Source: Agelas oroides (taxonomy: Eukaryota > Porifera > Demospongiae > Agelasida > Agelasidae). From it: DNA of 64,000 bases. Location of the stretch: positions 5,192,274 to 5,256,273 of the forward strand of contig OX422200.1 in assembly GCA_949130485.1 (NCBI GenBank). Direction: 5' to 3'. Of the stretch, positions 35,853-47,092 are shown one piece after another. The translations under genes and the position numbers were made by a program. How positions within the stretch are numbered: position 1 is the first letter of the stretch; each line of letters begins with the position of its first letter. Below the pieces are notes generated by a model, which was not told where the DNA came from, searched no databases, and saw nothing but the letters and a program-made list of their open reading frames with translations.

Positions 35853-36290
35853 GGGCAAGCCTGAGCGAGCCCCACACTAGCAGGACTGCAGTGCGCACGT
35901 GTGTTTGTATACATACGTGCTTGTTTGCTTGCGGCCATATAACGTAAACTTTATAAATGAGCAAATTTATTTTAAATGTTTCACCAAGATCAAACTTGTG
36001 GGCAAAGGGCTATTGCCAGAGTGCAGCGTCGGCGACCCACAGCGGAAAACTGAAGCTATAGCATGCCTGACAACTTACTTCTGGTTCGTGCTGCTACGGA
36101 TCATCAACGGCAGATTGCTCACAGACAGTACAAATTTAGTATGGGCGATCATGACAGTGGTTGAGCAGGTCGCTTCAGGTAAGGGCCATGCATATTAAAC
36201 GGCACTCATAAATGCCAGAAATTCAGCTCATGATTCCAGTGTAAAGCCTTAGTCCATGCATTAGTAGCCCAGGCTGGAGAAATGGCTGCA
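35853..36290 (+). repeat. Dispersed repeat with ggggcgagcctgagc end, copy 1
   Basis: This matches 53003-53430 over most of its length: the start ggggcaagcctgagcgagcc, the middle catcaacggcag and the block ccagaaattcagctcatgat. The right part is lost, ending near the palindrome at 36319. Confidence 0.75.
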
Positions 36291-36318
36291 ACATGTTGGC
36301 ACATGTGATACCTAGCTA

Positions 36319-36368
36319 TAGTCTGGACCCCAGACCCTTCTGGCCAGAAGGGTCTGGGGTCCAGACTA
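36319..36368. repeat. Perfect 50 bp palindrome
   Basis: tagtctggaccccagaccct and its continuation to 36343 is the exact reverse complement of 36344-36368. It has no spacer. Confidence 0.95.
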
Positions 36369-37231
36369 ACCTTGCAGGGTAGCTCCCAGCAGAAGGTTGG
36401 ACGTCTCGACTCTATCAAGATCCAGAGCCTCCATAGAGGAGGATAGCCTAACTTGTAATTCACTCTCCATTTCCGAAGGTCTCGTCTGAAAAAGCCAAAC
36501 TTGGCTGTTGCACTTGTAGTGAGCTAGAAAAAAGGCCAGAGTGTCATGATTGTGCTCATGCTCATGATGTTCAATCAATACCATATAGCTGGAAAATTTG
36601 ACGGGAATTACGTAAATTTGGCGGTTTGACAGTCAGGGTTGAAACCACCAAATTAAAATCCGCCAGTATTCCGCAATGAGTAATGACGTAATGCATGCAG
36701 TAGCGCCCTTGGCCCTGTCCAGTGCCCCTCTACACGAGCTGTACATGTAGCTAGCTCAGCGCTAGCACGCTGCAAATTACATTTCTTGTAAATTTGTGAA
36801 CTCACGGCTTTTTCCAGTACTTCAAGTGAGAGGATGGCAACACTCCCTGATGAATGCACACTCAATGTTTATGATGACGTAATATGCTGTGAGGCGCCAC
36901 TGCCAAATTTAAATTCCTCCAATATACTTGGTTTGGGGCCAAACTGCCAAATTTAAAGACCTCCAATATTTCCGGCTATACTGTAGTACACTGGGTTGCG
37001 TTTTACAATAAGGGTATGTGGGAAAAAGGCTGTCTTGGAGTATAGTATTGCTTCGGAAGCCATTCTCTGAGGTGAACAGTGGCCAGTTTGTCAAGTAAGC
37101 GTGATTTTCGAGTTGACGGGTTTGTGTGCACTCATCCATGACTACCACAATGCAATGTAGTCCAGTCCATTACCATCCTAAAAGTGTAGGCAATATTTGC
37201 TCAGCTCATAAGCACATGCATGCACAGTGAC

Positions 37232-37345
37232 AAGGTATAAAAGGCTGGTGGCTGTCTGTCTAATAATTTTGGGGGAATTTCTCCATTTGGTGGAGGTGGG
37301 GCCTCTTTTCCTCTGGAGGTGCAAGTGGGGCTAATTACAGAGTGA
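37232..37345 (+). ncRNA. snRNA-like unit H (diverged)
   Basis: TATA box tataaaagg at 37236. An aattttgggg Sm-like site is close behind at 37265. The 3' part ggggcctc...cctctggagg...ggggctaattacaga aligns with the end of unit G at 46340. The TATA-to-site spacing is short (35 nt), so this copy is probably defective. Confidence 0.35.
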
Positions 37346-37399
37346 AGTGAAAGTAGCTTGTAAGTCACTTTTTCAACTGAGATTATTCATTGCTCATGA

Positions 37400-37450
37400 A
37401 CAGAAACCTTGCATAAGCAGCTCACACAGTAGCTCGATATAAATGCAGCA
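37400..37450 (+). promoter_or_regulatory. snRNA-like promoter block I
   Basis: The sequence upstream (attattcattgctcatgaa) matches 46201 of unit G. A TATA-like gatataaat follows at 37435. No Sm site is seen downstream. Confidence 0.3.
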
Positions 37451-38445
37451 GGTGACTAGATATAAGACCTGGCAGATTATTCCCAGAGTAAGTTCTGCCT
37501 ATTGTGCTATTTTCTGACTCCTGAATATTTTTCCCTTTTCTCCCTCCACCTGCTCCTCTTCCTCAAATCCGCTACTTGTAATTTCATCATTCCTCAAATC
37601 CGCTACTTGTATTTTTATCAATTCACTGCGACATTACTTTTGTGCTTAGATTCTCACATCAAACAGCCAAGTACCCATGCCAGCAAATACTAGAAGGTAT
37701 CTCATGTGATCTGAGTTTGAACTTTGAACCTATTATTTCTGCATTTGTTCCTAATTCTCCCCATTACCTATTATTCTCTAAACTAGGTGTACGTATTCGC
37801 AGTGTATGCCTCGCACGCACACATCTCAATAACCTTTGAACCGACACATGCGCATTACTGTAACAGTTAGTAGGCATGACACATGTTTTGGGGACGGTCG
37901 GCCATGTGCGACAAGTTGTGAGCAGTGTGAGAAGGATGGCAAAACGTACATTGAAAGAGTTCGGGGAAGTGAGCAAGGTTTCAAACACCTCACCGAACGT
38001 GAGGATACGGTTGTTTCTCAAGACGGCCTTGCGCTACTTTGCTTCGCTAGCCACTACTCCTCTCTCTCGTACTCATTGATTTTGCCGCAGACTTCACAGG
38101 GTAGTGGCTGCATTTTGGCTCTCTGTCTTCACTTCCATTTTTGCACCAGTCTCCTAACTCTTTCTTCTTCACTCTTATCACAGTTTTCTGCCATTTTAAT
38201 GTCGCACAATGAGACCGCTAGTGCCGAAGCAGCGCTGGGAATGATAAACTTACGTAGGTGTACACAACTTTTGTAAACAGAATCTTTAATTGCATTCCTA
38301 AGTGAGACGGAAGTTGAGGCCACACCCTGCCAACCGAGAACATGCACTGCAAGATTAGTAGCCTCGTGCTAAGGCGCTCGGCAATTATTCAGGAATAATC
38401 TGCCCAGGAATGTAGTCATTGACAAATGACCCATTAGTTAGATCC

Positions 38446-38495
38446 AATTTTTGAGGTCCTCACTCCTCCAGAGTTATAAGTGGGGCTAACAACAG
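38446..38495 (+). ncRNA. snRNA-like 3' end J (no promoter)
   Basis: aatttttga followed by ggtcctcactcctcc and ggggctaacaacag matches the Sm-site and 3' hairpin part of unit G. No TATA box lies about 78 nt upstream, so it is likely a truncated copy. Confidence 0.35.
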
Positions 38496-38513
38496 TATAT
38501 ACATCATACTTAA

Positions 38514-39069
38514 GGTGGTGGAATACTGTTCTGTGCATACGCGTGCACGTAGCAATAAATTAAGATACCGTAATTCCCGATTGAGCGTATATATGCACAT
38601 GTGCTATTCACTTTGAACTTTGAACTCAGCCGATATGCTACTAGTTATCGAACTTTTCGTAATATAGTTTGTGGAGACTGATTTACAACTAGCGAAGACG
38701 GTGAAACTACACAATAATACCATTTTGGTGATATCGCCTTTCATTGCAATGTTATGTCCCGTTGTTCGAAGGAATTTGGTAAGACAAGCAAGTTTATGTC
38801 ATTAAAATCTTTCTATTTCGAGTACCATTTACCGTAGCGGCAAAAACATTTCGAGAGTTTATTAATGTGCATCTCCAACAGTGAGATCAAGTCGCTAGCA
38901 TACTTCGTACTGTAGATTTTTGGTTAATAGTCTGTGGGGGCACTATGTGCTTACTGTCAGTGGCTATAAAGTGAGCTACTTGCAACGGTCTTCATATTCA
39001 GTAGGTTTTGTTGTGTTGGGATGAATTCTGTACGAAAAATGTTATGCCCACTGGGACTATCCCACCACC
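38514..39069. mobile_element. TTAA-flanked MITE, 556 bp
   Basis: The ends ggtggtgg and ccaccacc are flanked by TTAA at 38510-38513 and 39070-39073. The ends resemble those of the 1 kb pair at 27.1-29.1 kb (ggtggc), so they may share a transposase type. No coding is present. Confidence 0.8.
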
Positions 39070-39617
39070 TTAAAACACACTTGTACCTGTATGAAGTCCC
39101 AATGGACGTCCGTTGGCAATGCTGGACAACCCTCCCTGTATGTACTGAGTGTCTGGTCTAGCTACATAGTACTGTAAAATCTTTTGTATGCCTAAATGTG
39201 TCTTGTGTAGTGGGTGACGTACTTTGCATAACATCTAGGCCTACCTTTTTTCAGGGAGATGTGGTTTATTGAGTGTTCATGTAGACACCAAGGTCCTAAT
39301 CACGTTTCCAAACCCATTTCCGTGTCTGGGAATAAGCAATTACAGCTTGTGTCAAAATAACACCTGTGCAAGTAGTTCTGAAAGCCTGAAAGACAACTGT
39401 AGCCTACAGAAAGTGGCTGACAATGTGAACTGTGAGTTTTCTAGTGTGGTGTGACTGGTAACATGAGGCTGTGAGTTTTACCAACCTTTCGTTTCCTTGT
39501 GAGTTCTAACAGCTTTGGGGGTTTGATCGATCCAGAATGGAATCTATGCTAGAACTTGTATTGCTAGTAATAATATACCGTCATTTTGTATATACACAGC
39601 CTTGTTCCACTGTCCAG

Positions 39618-39945
39618 TTTTTGATCGCTTCTGGTATGCAAAAACAGAGGGAAAAGGTCTGGGAGAGTGATGTCGATGTCTACCTAGGTAGACAGAGGTG
39701 GAAGGGGCCCTCAACCAAAAAAAAACAATGTTCAGGCCTTTTCTTGCAGTGTCGATCCAAGTCCGAGTCCTGGACGTTTGTGAAGTGAAAAAGTTGCCAT
39801 TCTTTGTTCAGGAGGAAAAACTCATGCACGAAATGTACTCTTTCCGTCAAGGGTCCCTTCCCCCTCTCTGTCTACCTAGGTAGACGTTAATGTGGTAAAT
39901 GTTCCCAATTCTTCCCCTTATGTTTTTGCATACTGACAAGTGGGC
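39618..39945. mobile_element. Foldback element, about 330 bp
   Basis: The arm at 39630-39720 (tatgcaaaaacagaggg, gtctacctaggtagacagag) is repeated inverted at 39855-39945 (ctctgtctacctaggtagac, gtttttgcata). No target duplication was identified. Confidence 0.65.
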
Positions 39946-40050
39946 AGAGGGAAGGTCTGGGAATCATGGCGCAGTTTGTGCACATGTGCAGGCTCACCTG
40001 GGTAAATATATTCATAGCTCAATGAATCTCCTAATTGAGTGATGTCACAC

Positions 40051-40085
40051 AAAACCCACAAGCAAGCCAAGGTATATAAAGACTG
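40051..40085 (+). promoter_or_regulatory. snRNA-like promoter block F
   Basis: aaaacccacaag followed by ccaaggtatataaagac matches the conserved upstream block and TATA of units A and B, with a deletion in between (21 bp instead of about 30). Upstream sequence ggtaaatatattcatagct also matches unit A. No Sm site follows. Confidence 0.45.
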
Positions 40086-40182
40086 CAGCTAGGTATATAG
40101 CTATTTGTGTTCTGAGAGTGTTTCCTATGAGGTGATTCTATGGACACATAGTGTAAATTAATGCACATAGGCCCATGCACCC

Positions 40183-40828
40183 TGCTACCTGCCTAGTTGC
40201 CACCTGCCTAGTTGCCACCTGCCTAGTTGCCACCTGCCTAGTTGCCACCTGCCTAGTTGCCACCTGCCTAGTTGCCACCTGCCTAGTTGCCATCTGCCTA
40301 GTTGCCACCTGCCTAGTTGCCACCTGCCTAGTTGCCACCTGCCTAGTTGCCACCTGCCTAGTTGCCACCTGCCTAGTTGCCACCTGCCTAGTTGCCACCT
40401 GCCTAGTTGCCACCTGCCTAGTTGCCATCTGCCTAGTTGCCACCTGCCTATAGTTGCCATCTGCCTAGTTGCCACCTGCCTATAGTTGCCACCTGCCCAG
40501 TTGACATCTGCCTAATTGCCACCTGCCTAGTTGCCACCTGCCTAGTTGCCACCTGCCTAGTTGACATCTGCCTAGTTGACATCTTCCTAGTTGCCACCTG
40601 CCTAGTTGCCACCTGCCTAGTTGCCACCTGCCTAGTTGCCATCTGCCTAGTTGCCACCTGCCTATAGTTGCCACCTGCCCAGTTGACATCTTCCTAGTTG
40701 CCACCTGCCCAGTTGCCACCTGCCTAGTTGCCACCTGCCTAGTTGACATCTTCCTAGTTGCCTGCCCAGTTGCCACCTGCCTAGTTGCCACCTGCCTAGT
40801 TGACATCTGCCTAGTTGCCATCTGGATC
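40183..40828 (+). repeat. 15 bp minisatellite (ttgccacctgcctag), about 43 copies
   Basis: The unit ttgccacctgcctag is repeated almost perfectly in the first 250 bp and with variants (ttgacatctgcctag, tatagttgcc, cttcctag) later. Because 15 is a multiple of three, all frames stay open and give artificial repeats. It is not a gene or CRISPR array. Confidence 0.97.
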
Positions 40829-41039
40829 GATGCCCTTGAGGCAAATAATTGGGCAAACAATAATGTACTATATAACAGTCTGAATGGCAACATGTCCACT
40901 GTGAAATGGTGTAGCTTATACTTCACCGAAGGTTATTACAAGGCATTTTTTTTTGTGTAGACAGACATAGCTAATATGGCACGTGCCACAAACTGAGGAT
41001 AAACTTACTGTCTCCTGTGTCCCCCGATCAATTTGAGGT

Positions 41040-41260
41040 GGATAATACGAAGTCTCTTACCTCACATTTGCATAGTGATTGAGGCTGTGCTCCTCAAAAC
41101 TCCATGAGTACACTCTATTAGCCACACGAAGGTAGCTCCAGGGTGGACCACTCATTTGAGTAAACTTTGACCCTATGCAGGAAATTGGGTCAGAAGTAGG
41201 GGGTGGGCACTCTTTCATGAGACTACAGTAATATATGCTTAGTTTATGTAGGTGCACTGT
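41040..41260 (-). repeat. Dispersed repeat, copy 1
   Basis: This shares with 56880-57065 the blocks tttgagtaaa, ttgaccctat, caggaaattgg and gggtgg-gctc. Both copies read on the minus strand as a frame with RVAN followed by YSWS. It could be a decayed transposon exon, and I do not recognise a family. Confidence 0.6.
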
Positions 41261-41547
41261 TTACCTGCATGTACGTAGTTAATACCAACTTCCAAAATTT
41301 CTTCTTGACATAGCTTTCTTTTTGACGAGATTCAAAGTTTCAGAGGAAGTCACTCTCATAGACTCTACATAACTGTGATCATTGGTCAACATTCTCATCA
41401 CGCTTTTCAGCAATTTTACCTGAAACTAATTTTATGCAGCATTGACCTTTGACTGCTAGTCATTTGACTGACTTTCAGACGTTGACCTTTGATGACACTG
41501 TTATAGGAACTTTTACCGTATTTCTTAAAGCTGCTTACTGCTCAATG

Positions 41548-41799
41548 CTAGAGGAAATGAGATATATATTTCATCTACTTGTAAATGTAAAGAGTGACAG
41601 AGTTCCATTTCTGATAAACCATTACAGATGTGCTTGTGTAGAGATTGAGTGCATGAAACCAAAGGCTATAGATGGTTTCCTAGCATCAACTCCAGAAGAA
41701 AGAAAGGAAATGGCACGTTTAGGATCTGACCTCCTCGTGACAGAAATAGCCGCATGGGTACAAAATGCATACATGCGTGACTATATATATATACGCTAG
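41548..41799 (+). CDS. Unidentified short open frame
   Basis: From the ATG at 41548 the frame gives MLEEMRYIFHLLVNVKSDRV, VEIECMKPKAIDGFLAST, PEERKEMARLGSDLLVTEIA and ends in a short (ta)n-derived tail. Composition is protein-like with a charged helix. No domain, polyadenylation signal or second exon is recognised. It lies 470 bp upstream of the intact gene at 42269 on the same strand and may be an independent exon. Confidence 0.3.
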   Translation, partial: LEEMRYIFHLLVNVKSDRVPFLINHYRCACVEIECMKPKAIDGFLASTPEERKEMARLGSDLLVTEIAAWVQNAYMRDYIYIR

Positions 41800-42173
41800 T
41801 ACAGCATGGCGTGTGACGTCAAGCATGCCCACGCAATACAGACGCTACATGTACAGTTCGGTGGCAGAGTTGATGGTGGGGGGTCTTAGTAGCTCACTCC
41901 AGCCAAGTTAAAATCACTGATTGGAGCTCATATTTTCTTAGTAACTTTTTCACACAGAAAACATTTCATTAGCTTAGATTTTGGTATCTTGAAGTGGAAT
42001 ATGGGAAATTTTGCACCATACAAAAATTTCTCACTATAATTGTGGTATGGAATTTCTACACCTAGGGTGAAACATTCCAATAATACTTACATTTTCTAGA
42101 TAACCAGCAATTAGCACATATACCATGTATGGAATGTGTGCACAAATCAAAACATTTCATGACAATTCCAAAG

Positions 42174-42182
42174 AGTATAAAA
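42174..42182 (+). promoter_or_regulatory. TATA box of the 42269 gene
   Basis: gtataaaatg lies about 90 bp upstream of the ATG at 42269. This places transcription start near 42205 with a short unspliced leader. Confidence 0.55.
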
Positions 42183-42268
42183 TGCTGTGAAAGTCCCCAA
42201 GTTGCTATATCTTTGGTGAGTGGTTCTTCAAGTTCACTGAAAAGAAGTTGCTGAAATATACAGCCAAG

Positions 42269-43042
42269 ATGGGAGCAACACAGTCGTGTGGATTTGGCGT
42301 TCTGAACAAGTCATCTATCCCAGAGATAAACATCGGACTCTCCATGCAAGCTACTCATTACTACGAAAACGGAGTCAAGGAAAATGAAATCTTTTATCGT
42401 TGGCCAGGTGCAGTGTGGTATACTGTTTACGCATACGCACGAGATCTAAGTGGAAAAAATGACATCACAAATGGGCAAGTTGCCAAAGAGGTCGTTCTGT
42501 CTACTGTTTTAGGAGGAATTGGTGCTATTGGTGTTACAATTGCAGCTGGTATAACGGTAGCTACTATGGGAGCAGCACTTGCCCCTGCAGCCTTTGCAGG
42601 ACTGGCAGCTGAAGCTGGTGGCATTGCTGCCGCTAGTGGAGCTGGCATAGTAGCTGAAGCTGTTGTTGGTGGAGCAGGAGTACTACTAGCTGAAGCTAGT
42701 GTTGCCGGTGCTGTTGCTAGCGGAGCAGGTGCATTATCAAGTACTTTCGGTGCTTATAGAACTGCAGAAGCCGCCTCTCGAGCCCTTGGGCTTGCTTTTG
42801 AGAATAGCAAGTTGTACTGTGAATGTAAGGGAAACTATGGTGGTGGAAGTGGGTCATGGTTAGTAGTTGAGGGGGGACCATATATGGACCAGCATGGCAG
42901 GTTTCAACCACGTGATCTGTCAATTCGAGCAGCCACTCAAGAAGAAGTTGCCAATGGTGTCTTCACTGAAGTCTCACATGAAAAGTTCCACACCTGTGAG
43001 GGTCTGCAGTGTACAAGAAGGTGTCCCTACTGCAAGAAATGA
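42269..43042 (+). CDS. Gly/Ala-rich, putatively myristoylated protein of unknown function
   Basis: Single-exon frame of 257 codons. I chose the ATG at 42269 because its context is gccaagATGg and no ATG precedes it in frame. The product begins MGATQSC, where Gly2, Ser6 and Cys7 fit an N-myristoylation plus palmitoylation signal, so membrane attachment is likely. Residues about 15-60 include SMQATHYYENGVKENEIFY and RWPGAVWYTVYAYAR. Residues about 75-165 are a hydrophobic Gly/Ala stretch (VLGGIGAIGVTIAAGITVAT) able to form glycine-zipper helices. The C-terminus has two Cys pairs (CEGLQC, CPYC) and ends CKK. A TATA box lies upstream and ATTAAA at 43139 may be the polyadenylation signal. The Gly/Ala block recalls interferon-inducible ISG12-type proteins, but no homology can be claimed. 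It is one of few intact genes here. Confidence 0.7.
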   Translation: MGATQSCGFGVLNKSSIPEINIGLSMQATHYYENGVKENEIFYRWPGAVWYTVYAYARDLSGKNDITNGQVAKEVVLSTVLGGIGAIGVTIAAGITVATMGAALAPAAFAGLAAEAGGIAAASGAGIVAEAVVGGAGVLLAEASVAGAVASGAGALSSTFGAYRTAEAASRALGLAFENSKLYCECKGNYGGGSGSWLVVEGGPYMDQHGRFQPRDLSIRAATQEEVANGVFTEVSHEKFHTCEGLQCTRRCPYCKK

Positions 43043-44560
43043 ACTTGTTGACCTGACAGTTATTTTAAGACTTTGAATTTTGTAATGTGACCATTTTAAA
43101 CCATTTTTTAGATTTTGTACTATTTGTAGCAATGAACCATTAAACATGACAATTTCTTATGCAGTTTTCTCCCTATTCTGGCAAGATCTTTGGTTCTGTG
43201 AAGACATAAATATGATCTACCTTCAGTCATCTCCATTCCATGTACGTTCAATGGTTATCCTGGCCCAGCCCCTTTTTGTTGGAATTTTGCAGGGCATGAG
43301 ACTACAAGTTTTACTACGTATGCATGTAGTCTGGGAACCCCAACCACATATGCACAAGAGTTATGTGTTCATGTCTGGTTTTCCTAGACTATATGGCGTA
43401 GTCTCATTCCCAGATTACACACTTTTACAAAATATGGTCTGGGAACAAGGTAACTATAGCACATGTGGAGGGTTCAGAGCAGCAAATTGTGCCGAAAGTT
43501 TCTAGCTGAGTGTTTGGATGGGAATACTGAACTTGATGTTACCCCTAGCAACCATGCTAGGGGTAACTTCAAGTTCAGCATACCAAGGTTGCTTACGAGT
43601 AATGATTACAATTACAGAAAAATGACAAAATTACGTTGTTAAATTACAGGTCGAAGTAGTCATGAATTGGTTTTAATGTAAATGTGCTGACACAGCATGC
43701 TCTTGCCACATGTCTTGAACAGCATGTGGTCAGCTGAGTTTACCAGTATTGTGTTTGAACTTGTAATTGGTAATTACTACCCTCCTGAGAGCCTGGCTAG
43801 TCACTTACATAAACAAATACAATTGTGACAGTCCCACGTAGCAGGGTTGTAGTCACTGAAAAACCAAATGTAATGACTACGTAATGATTACAGGTGTTCA
43901 AACAATAATTTGTAATTGTAATCTCACTTCACAACAACTGATGTAATTTGCTGAAACAAAAGGCATTTGCAGGGGCTCTTCTGCTCTGAAAAGTAAGGAG
44001 GGGAGAGCCTGGTATCATTTCTCACGTAAGTGTGATGTAATTGAAAACAAAAGACCAGAATTTCAGGCAATGTTTTGCACATTGTTCAACCAACTATACC
44101 TTTAATGCTTCATGTGTAGAATGTTCACCCCCTGCTAGCTGGATATATGTAGTAAGTTGTCCAGTATCTTCATTCTTATGTTCTGAGTCCCTGGGTATGC
44201 CCACATGCAATTAAAGTCTTTCTACCCCGCCTTTATGATTTCCATGTTTGCGTTTGGAGTGGGCGAGCCTGGGAACGAGGCTAGTAGGTGACTTGGTGAA
44301 TGCTGACATGACACATCAATACTTTGAGTAATCACAACAATTCCCTTAACATTCAATTTTTTCCCCCAAAATTTGGGGTGAGTGCCCGGGTGCAAAGCTA
44401 CCAAATGACATGTTGGTAAGCACCCAGTACATATTATCTATTCTTCCCATTATTTCGACATACTAAACTTTCATAATTTTCTGAAGTTTGTGCTGGCAGA
44501 TTGGGTACTACATGTGATCAAGAGTTCATAACTCTTGATGTCATATGTGGTAGTTTGTGC
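43043..44560. other. Spacer with small hairpin and retroelement scraps
   Basis: Contains the hairpin at 43527-43579 (ctgaacttga, gttacccctagca and their inverse) and isolated MITE ends such as gcctgggaacgaggcta at 44268-44284. No supported gene. Confidence 0.45.
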
Positions 44561-44570
44561 ACAGTGTACC

Positions 44571-45039
44571 TAGCCTCGTTCCCAGGCCTACCCCGTTTTT
44601 TGTTCTTCGGTTTGCGTTCAGTATAATACACGGAGGCGGAAGAGCGTGAAAAACGGGGAAGGCCTGGGAACACTTATCACGTGAATGATGTCAGGTGGAC
44701 GCGAGGTGGACGTAGGGGGGGAGGGGTCCGCATTCAAATTCATGAAATAACGTACTAGACTTCATCATCAAGCGCTCCGTCGCTAGGCAAGACCCCAGAC
44801 ATTCACAAGATCGCGAGTACTCCACTTGACCGGTAAGAAACCCGCTCTCAGGTTTATTGCACACATACTTGTAGTCGGGCACCGCCCCCCCCTACGTCCA
44901 CCACGCGTCCACCTGACGTCATTCACGTGATAAGTGTTCCCAGGCCTTCCCCGTTTTTCGCGCTCTTCTGCCTCCGTGTATTATACTGAACGCAAACCGA
45001 AGAACAAAAAAAAACGGGGTAGGCCTGGGAACGAGGCTA
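44571..45039. mobile_element. MULE-like MITE with 9 bp target duplication (tagcctcg ends)
   Basis: The ends tagcctcgttcccaggcc and ggcctgggaacgaggcta extend into arms of about 140 bp that pass through gtattatac and gtgaatgatgtcaggtgga. The 9 bp cagtgtacc is duplicated at 44562-44570 and 45040-45048. The centre of about 165 bp is non-coding. Confidence 0.92.
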
Positions 45040-45098
45040 CAGTGTACCCTTGCCTGCGGGTGCCTGGGTAAATATATTCATAGCTGAATGAATCTGCT

Positions 45099-45230
45099 AA
45101 ACCCACAAGGAACAAACTAGGGTATATAAAGACAGCTGCTGGGTAGCTTCTTAGCAAAGTTGATACCAAGGTCGATCCAATCTACAGATGACAATTTTTG
45201 GAAGACCTGGTTTACCATGTGGTAAAGGTT
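45099..45230 (+). ncRNA. snRNA-like unit A (PSE-like block, TATA, Sm site, 3' hairpin)
   Basis: The conserved upstream block aaacccacaaggaacaa (45099) is followed by the TATA box ggtatataaagacagctg (45123). The Sm-like site aatttttgg is at 45193-45201, 78 nt after the TATA start. Immediately after it, acctggtttacc...ggtaaaggt folds into a hairpin. If transcription starts about 30 nt past the TATA, the RNA would be about 80 nt. The region before the Sm site has no long complementarity to known U RNAs that I can see, and the frame is not coding. Confidence 0.5.
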
Positions 45231-46228
45231 TATTTCACCTTGCAAACTTGGTATTCCCAGTGTGTGTGTGTGCAGTGTCACCAACAAGGGGGGCAACAGG
45301 GGCAGTTTGCCCCGGGCCCCCAGTGTAAGGGGGCCCCAAACAGCGCTGAACTCATTCAAATAAGATCTAGTGAAGCTGGTTCATCATTCACATCCCAGTC
45401 TAGCTTCTCTTCTAGGTTTGTTTTGGTGTATTGTTGATTTCAAGTCAGCCTGCTCCTTTGCTTCGTTTATGCTGCTGACCCAAATTTCAAATTAATGCAC
45501 ACCTTACTTACTTATAACTACTGTGCAGTCCGCTAGGGCCCTGAACGTCTTACGGTACTTTTCTGAAATTGCTAACAAAGAAGGCAACTTGAAAGTATGT
45601 ATTTACTGTATGCATTCATGCACGAAAAAGTAGCCTCAGGAGCCCCCAGAACACACTTCAGAGCATGTAAAATCTCAAAATTTCTGGGGGCGTGTGTGTG
45701 TGTGTGTGCTTGAGCATGTAGATGTGCATGCATGTGTGTACACATGCATTTGTGCATCTATTGTGTGCTGACCCTCACCTGGCATGGCATCTGTTTAGGA
45801 AATACAGTGCCTGTCTTGCTTGTATTTTGTGAGGGAAGTTACTTCCGTAGACTTTATCTGTAGTCATACTTGCGACCATTGGTTAACACTGCATATCTTC
45901 ACTCTTTTCAGTGTTGTTTTGCAGCGTCAGAAATGTGCCATAATATGCTCCTGGAGGTACGTGTGATTTTGTGTGGTCGTTGCTTGGGTAGTGCTACATT
46001 GTAGCCTTGTGTAATATACTGTTATTCCTACTGTTTGTACGTGGGCTGCACACGTACATAAGTAGCATACAGTATAATTAATACAGTAAAAGTTGAGAGT
46101 GTTCCCTCTAATGAGCATCAACACACTGCAATAGTTTGGTATGAAACATGAGACAGCCGTTCTGGATTTGTGCAACAAACACATTCAGTTTGTCCTTGAG
46201 ATTATTCATTGCTCATGAATATCTGAAC

Positions 46229-46370
46229 AAAACCCATACTTAGTTTGCACAGTGACTGGGTATAAAAGCAATCAACAGCAGTCACAGTTCAGTCACTTGT
46301 GAAGTGCTCCCTGTCTATAGCCAAAGAAGTAGAATTTTTGGGGCCCCTACTCCTCTGGAGTGTTGGGCTA
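46229..46370 (+). ncRNA. snRNA-like unit G
   Basis: The upstream block aaaacccatacttagtttgc precedes the TATA gggtataaaagc (46261). The Sm-like site aatttttgg is at 46333-46341, 80 nt downstream. The 3' hairpin is gcccctactcc tct ggagtgttgggc. A small stem cacttgtgaagtg lies in the predicted RNA 5' half. The 3' part is shared with units H and J. Confidence 0.5.
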
Positions 46371-46590
46371 ATAACAGAATAGAAGTGTAGTAGGTAGATG
46401 TGTAAGCATGATATCATACTTCTAGGTTTGTATGATTAAATCATTATCACCATAGTACCAAGCTATCCTGGAAAAAAATATCGTTTGTTTTCTGTGCACT
46501 TGCAACAATACAGACAGCAATAAACTCGTGGTATTTTCCAGTATAGCTTTGTACATGTACTATGGTGATACTTGGATAGGGTGAGGGGTG

Positions 46591-46592
<2 letters not shown>

Positions 46593-46629
<37 letters not shown>
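46593..46629 (+). repeat. (GT)n microsatellite
   Basis: About 18 uninterrupted gt units. Confidence 0.95.
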
Positions 46630-46630
<1 letters not shown>

Positions 46631-46934
46631 CTCATTTTCGTACCAGTAAGATTATTCTGTTGTGAATTTTTGATCACATCGTCATGTTGGAGGCACTGTG
46701 TTGCTGAACTTCTGTTAATATAGGTGCAGATACATCAGTACATATGAGCCCCACCCTTAATGGAAGTTCCATGATACAGTACTTTGAATGCATTGGCATG
46801 ATGAAAGTGTGCGACAGAATAATCATTTTCTATTCAGGACTGTCACACATTGCATATTGTCTAGCAATAACATTCCACTGCCAACATAACTCACACGTTT
46901 CATTATGTTAACTCCTAGACCATGCTCACATAAC

Positions 46935-47008
46935 TTTACACACGCGCACACACACGCACACACACACACACACATGCACGCATGCACACACACACGCATG
47001 CATGCACG

Positions 47009-47050
<42 letters not shown>

Positions 47051-47059
47051 CGCACACAG

Positions 47060-47090
<31 letters not shown>

Positions 47091-47092
47091 TT
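46935..47092 (+). repeat. (CA)n microsatellite with cacg variants
   Basis: Long ca run with interspersed cacg and catgca units. The His/Thr frames across it are artefacts. Confidence 0.95.

Noticed and set aside
38129..38347. Short frame starting MAENCDKSEEERVRRL on the minus strand
   Set aside because: Good start context but only 21 codons before a stop, with no donor site or domain.
40183..40828. CRISPR-like array
   Set aside because: Units are contiguous 15 bp repeats without unique spacers, in eukaryotic DNA.
40138..40926. Several long open frames on both strands rich in ATRQV, LGRWQ or VATCL repeats
   Set aside because: They come from a 15 bp tandem repeat, whose length is a multiple of three, so every frame without a stop stays open.
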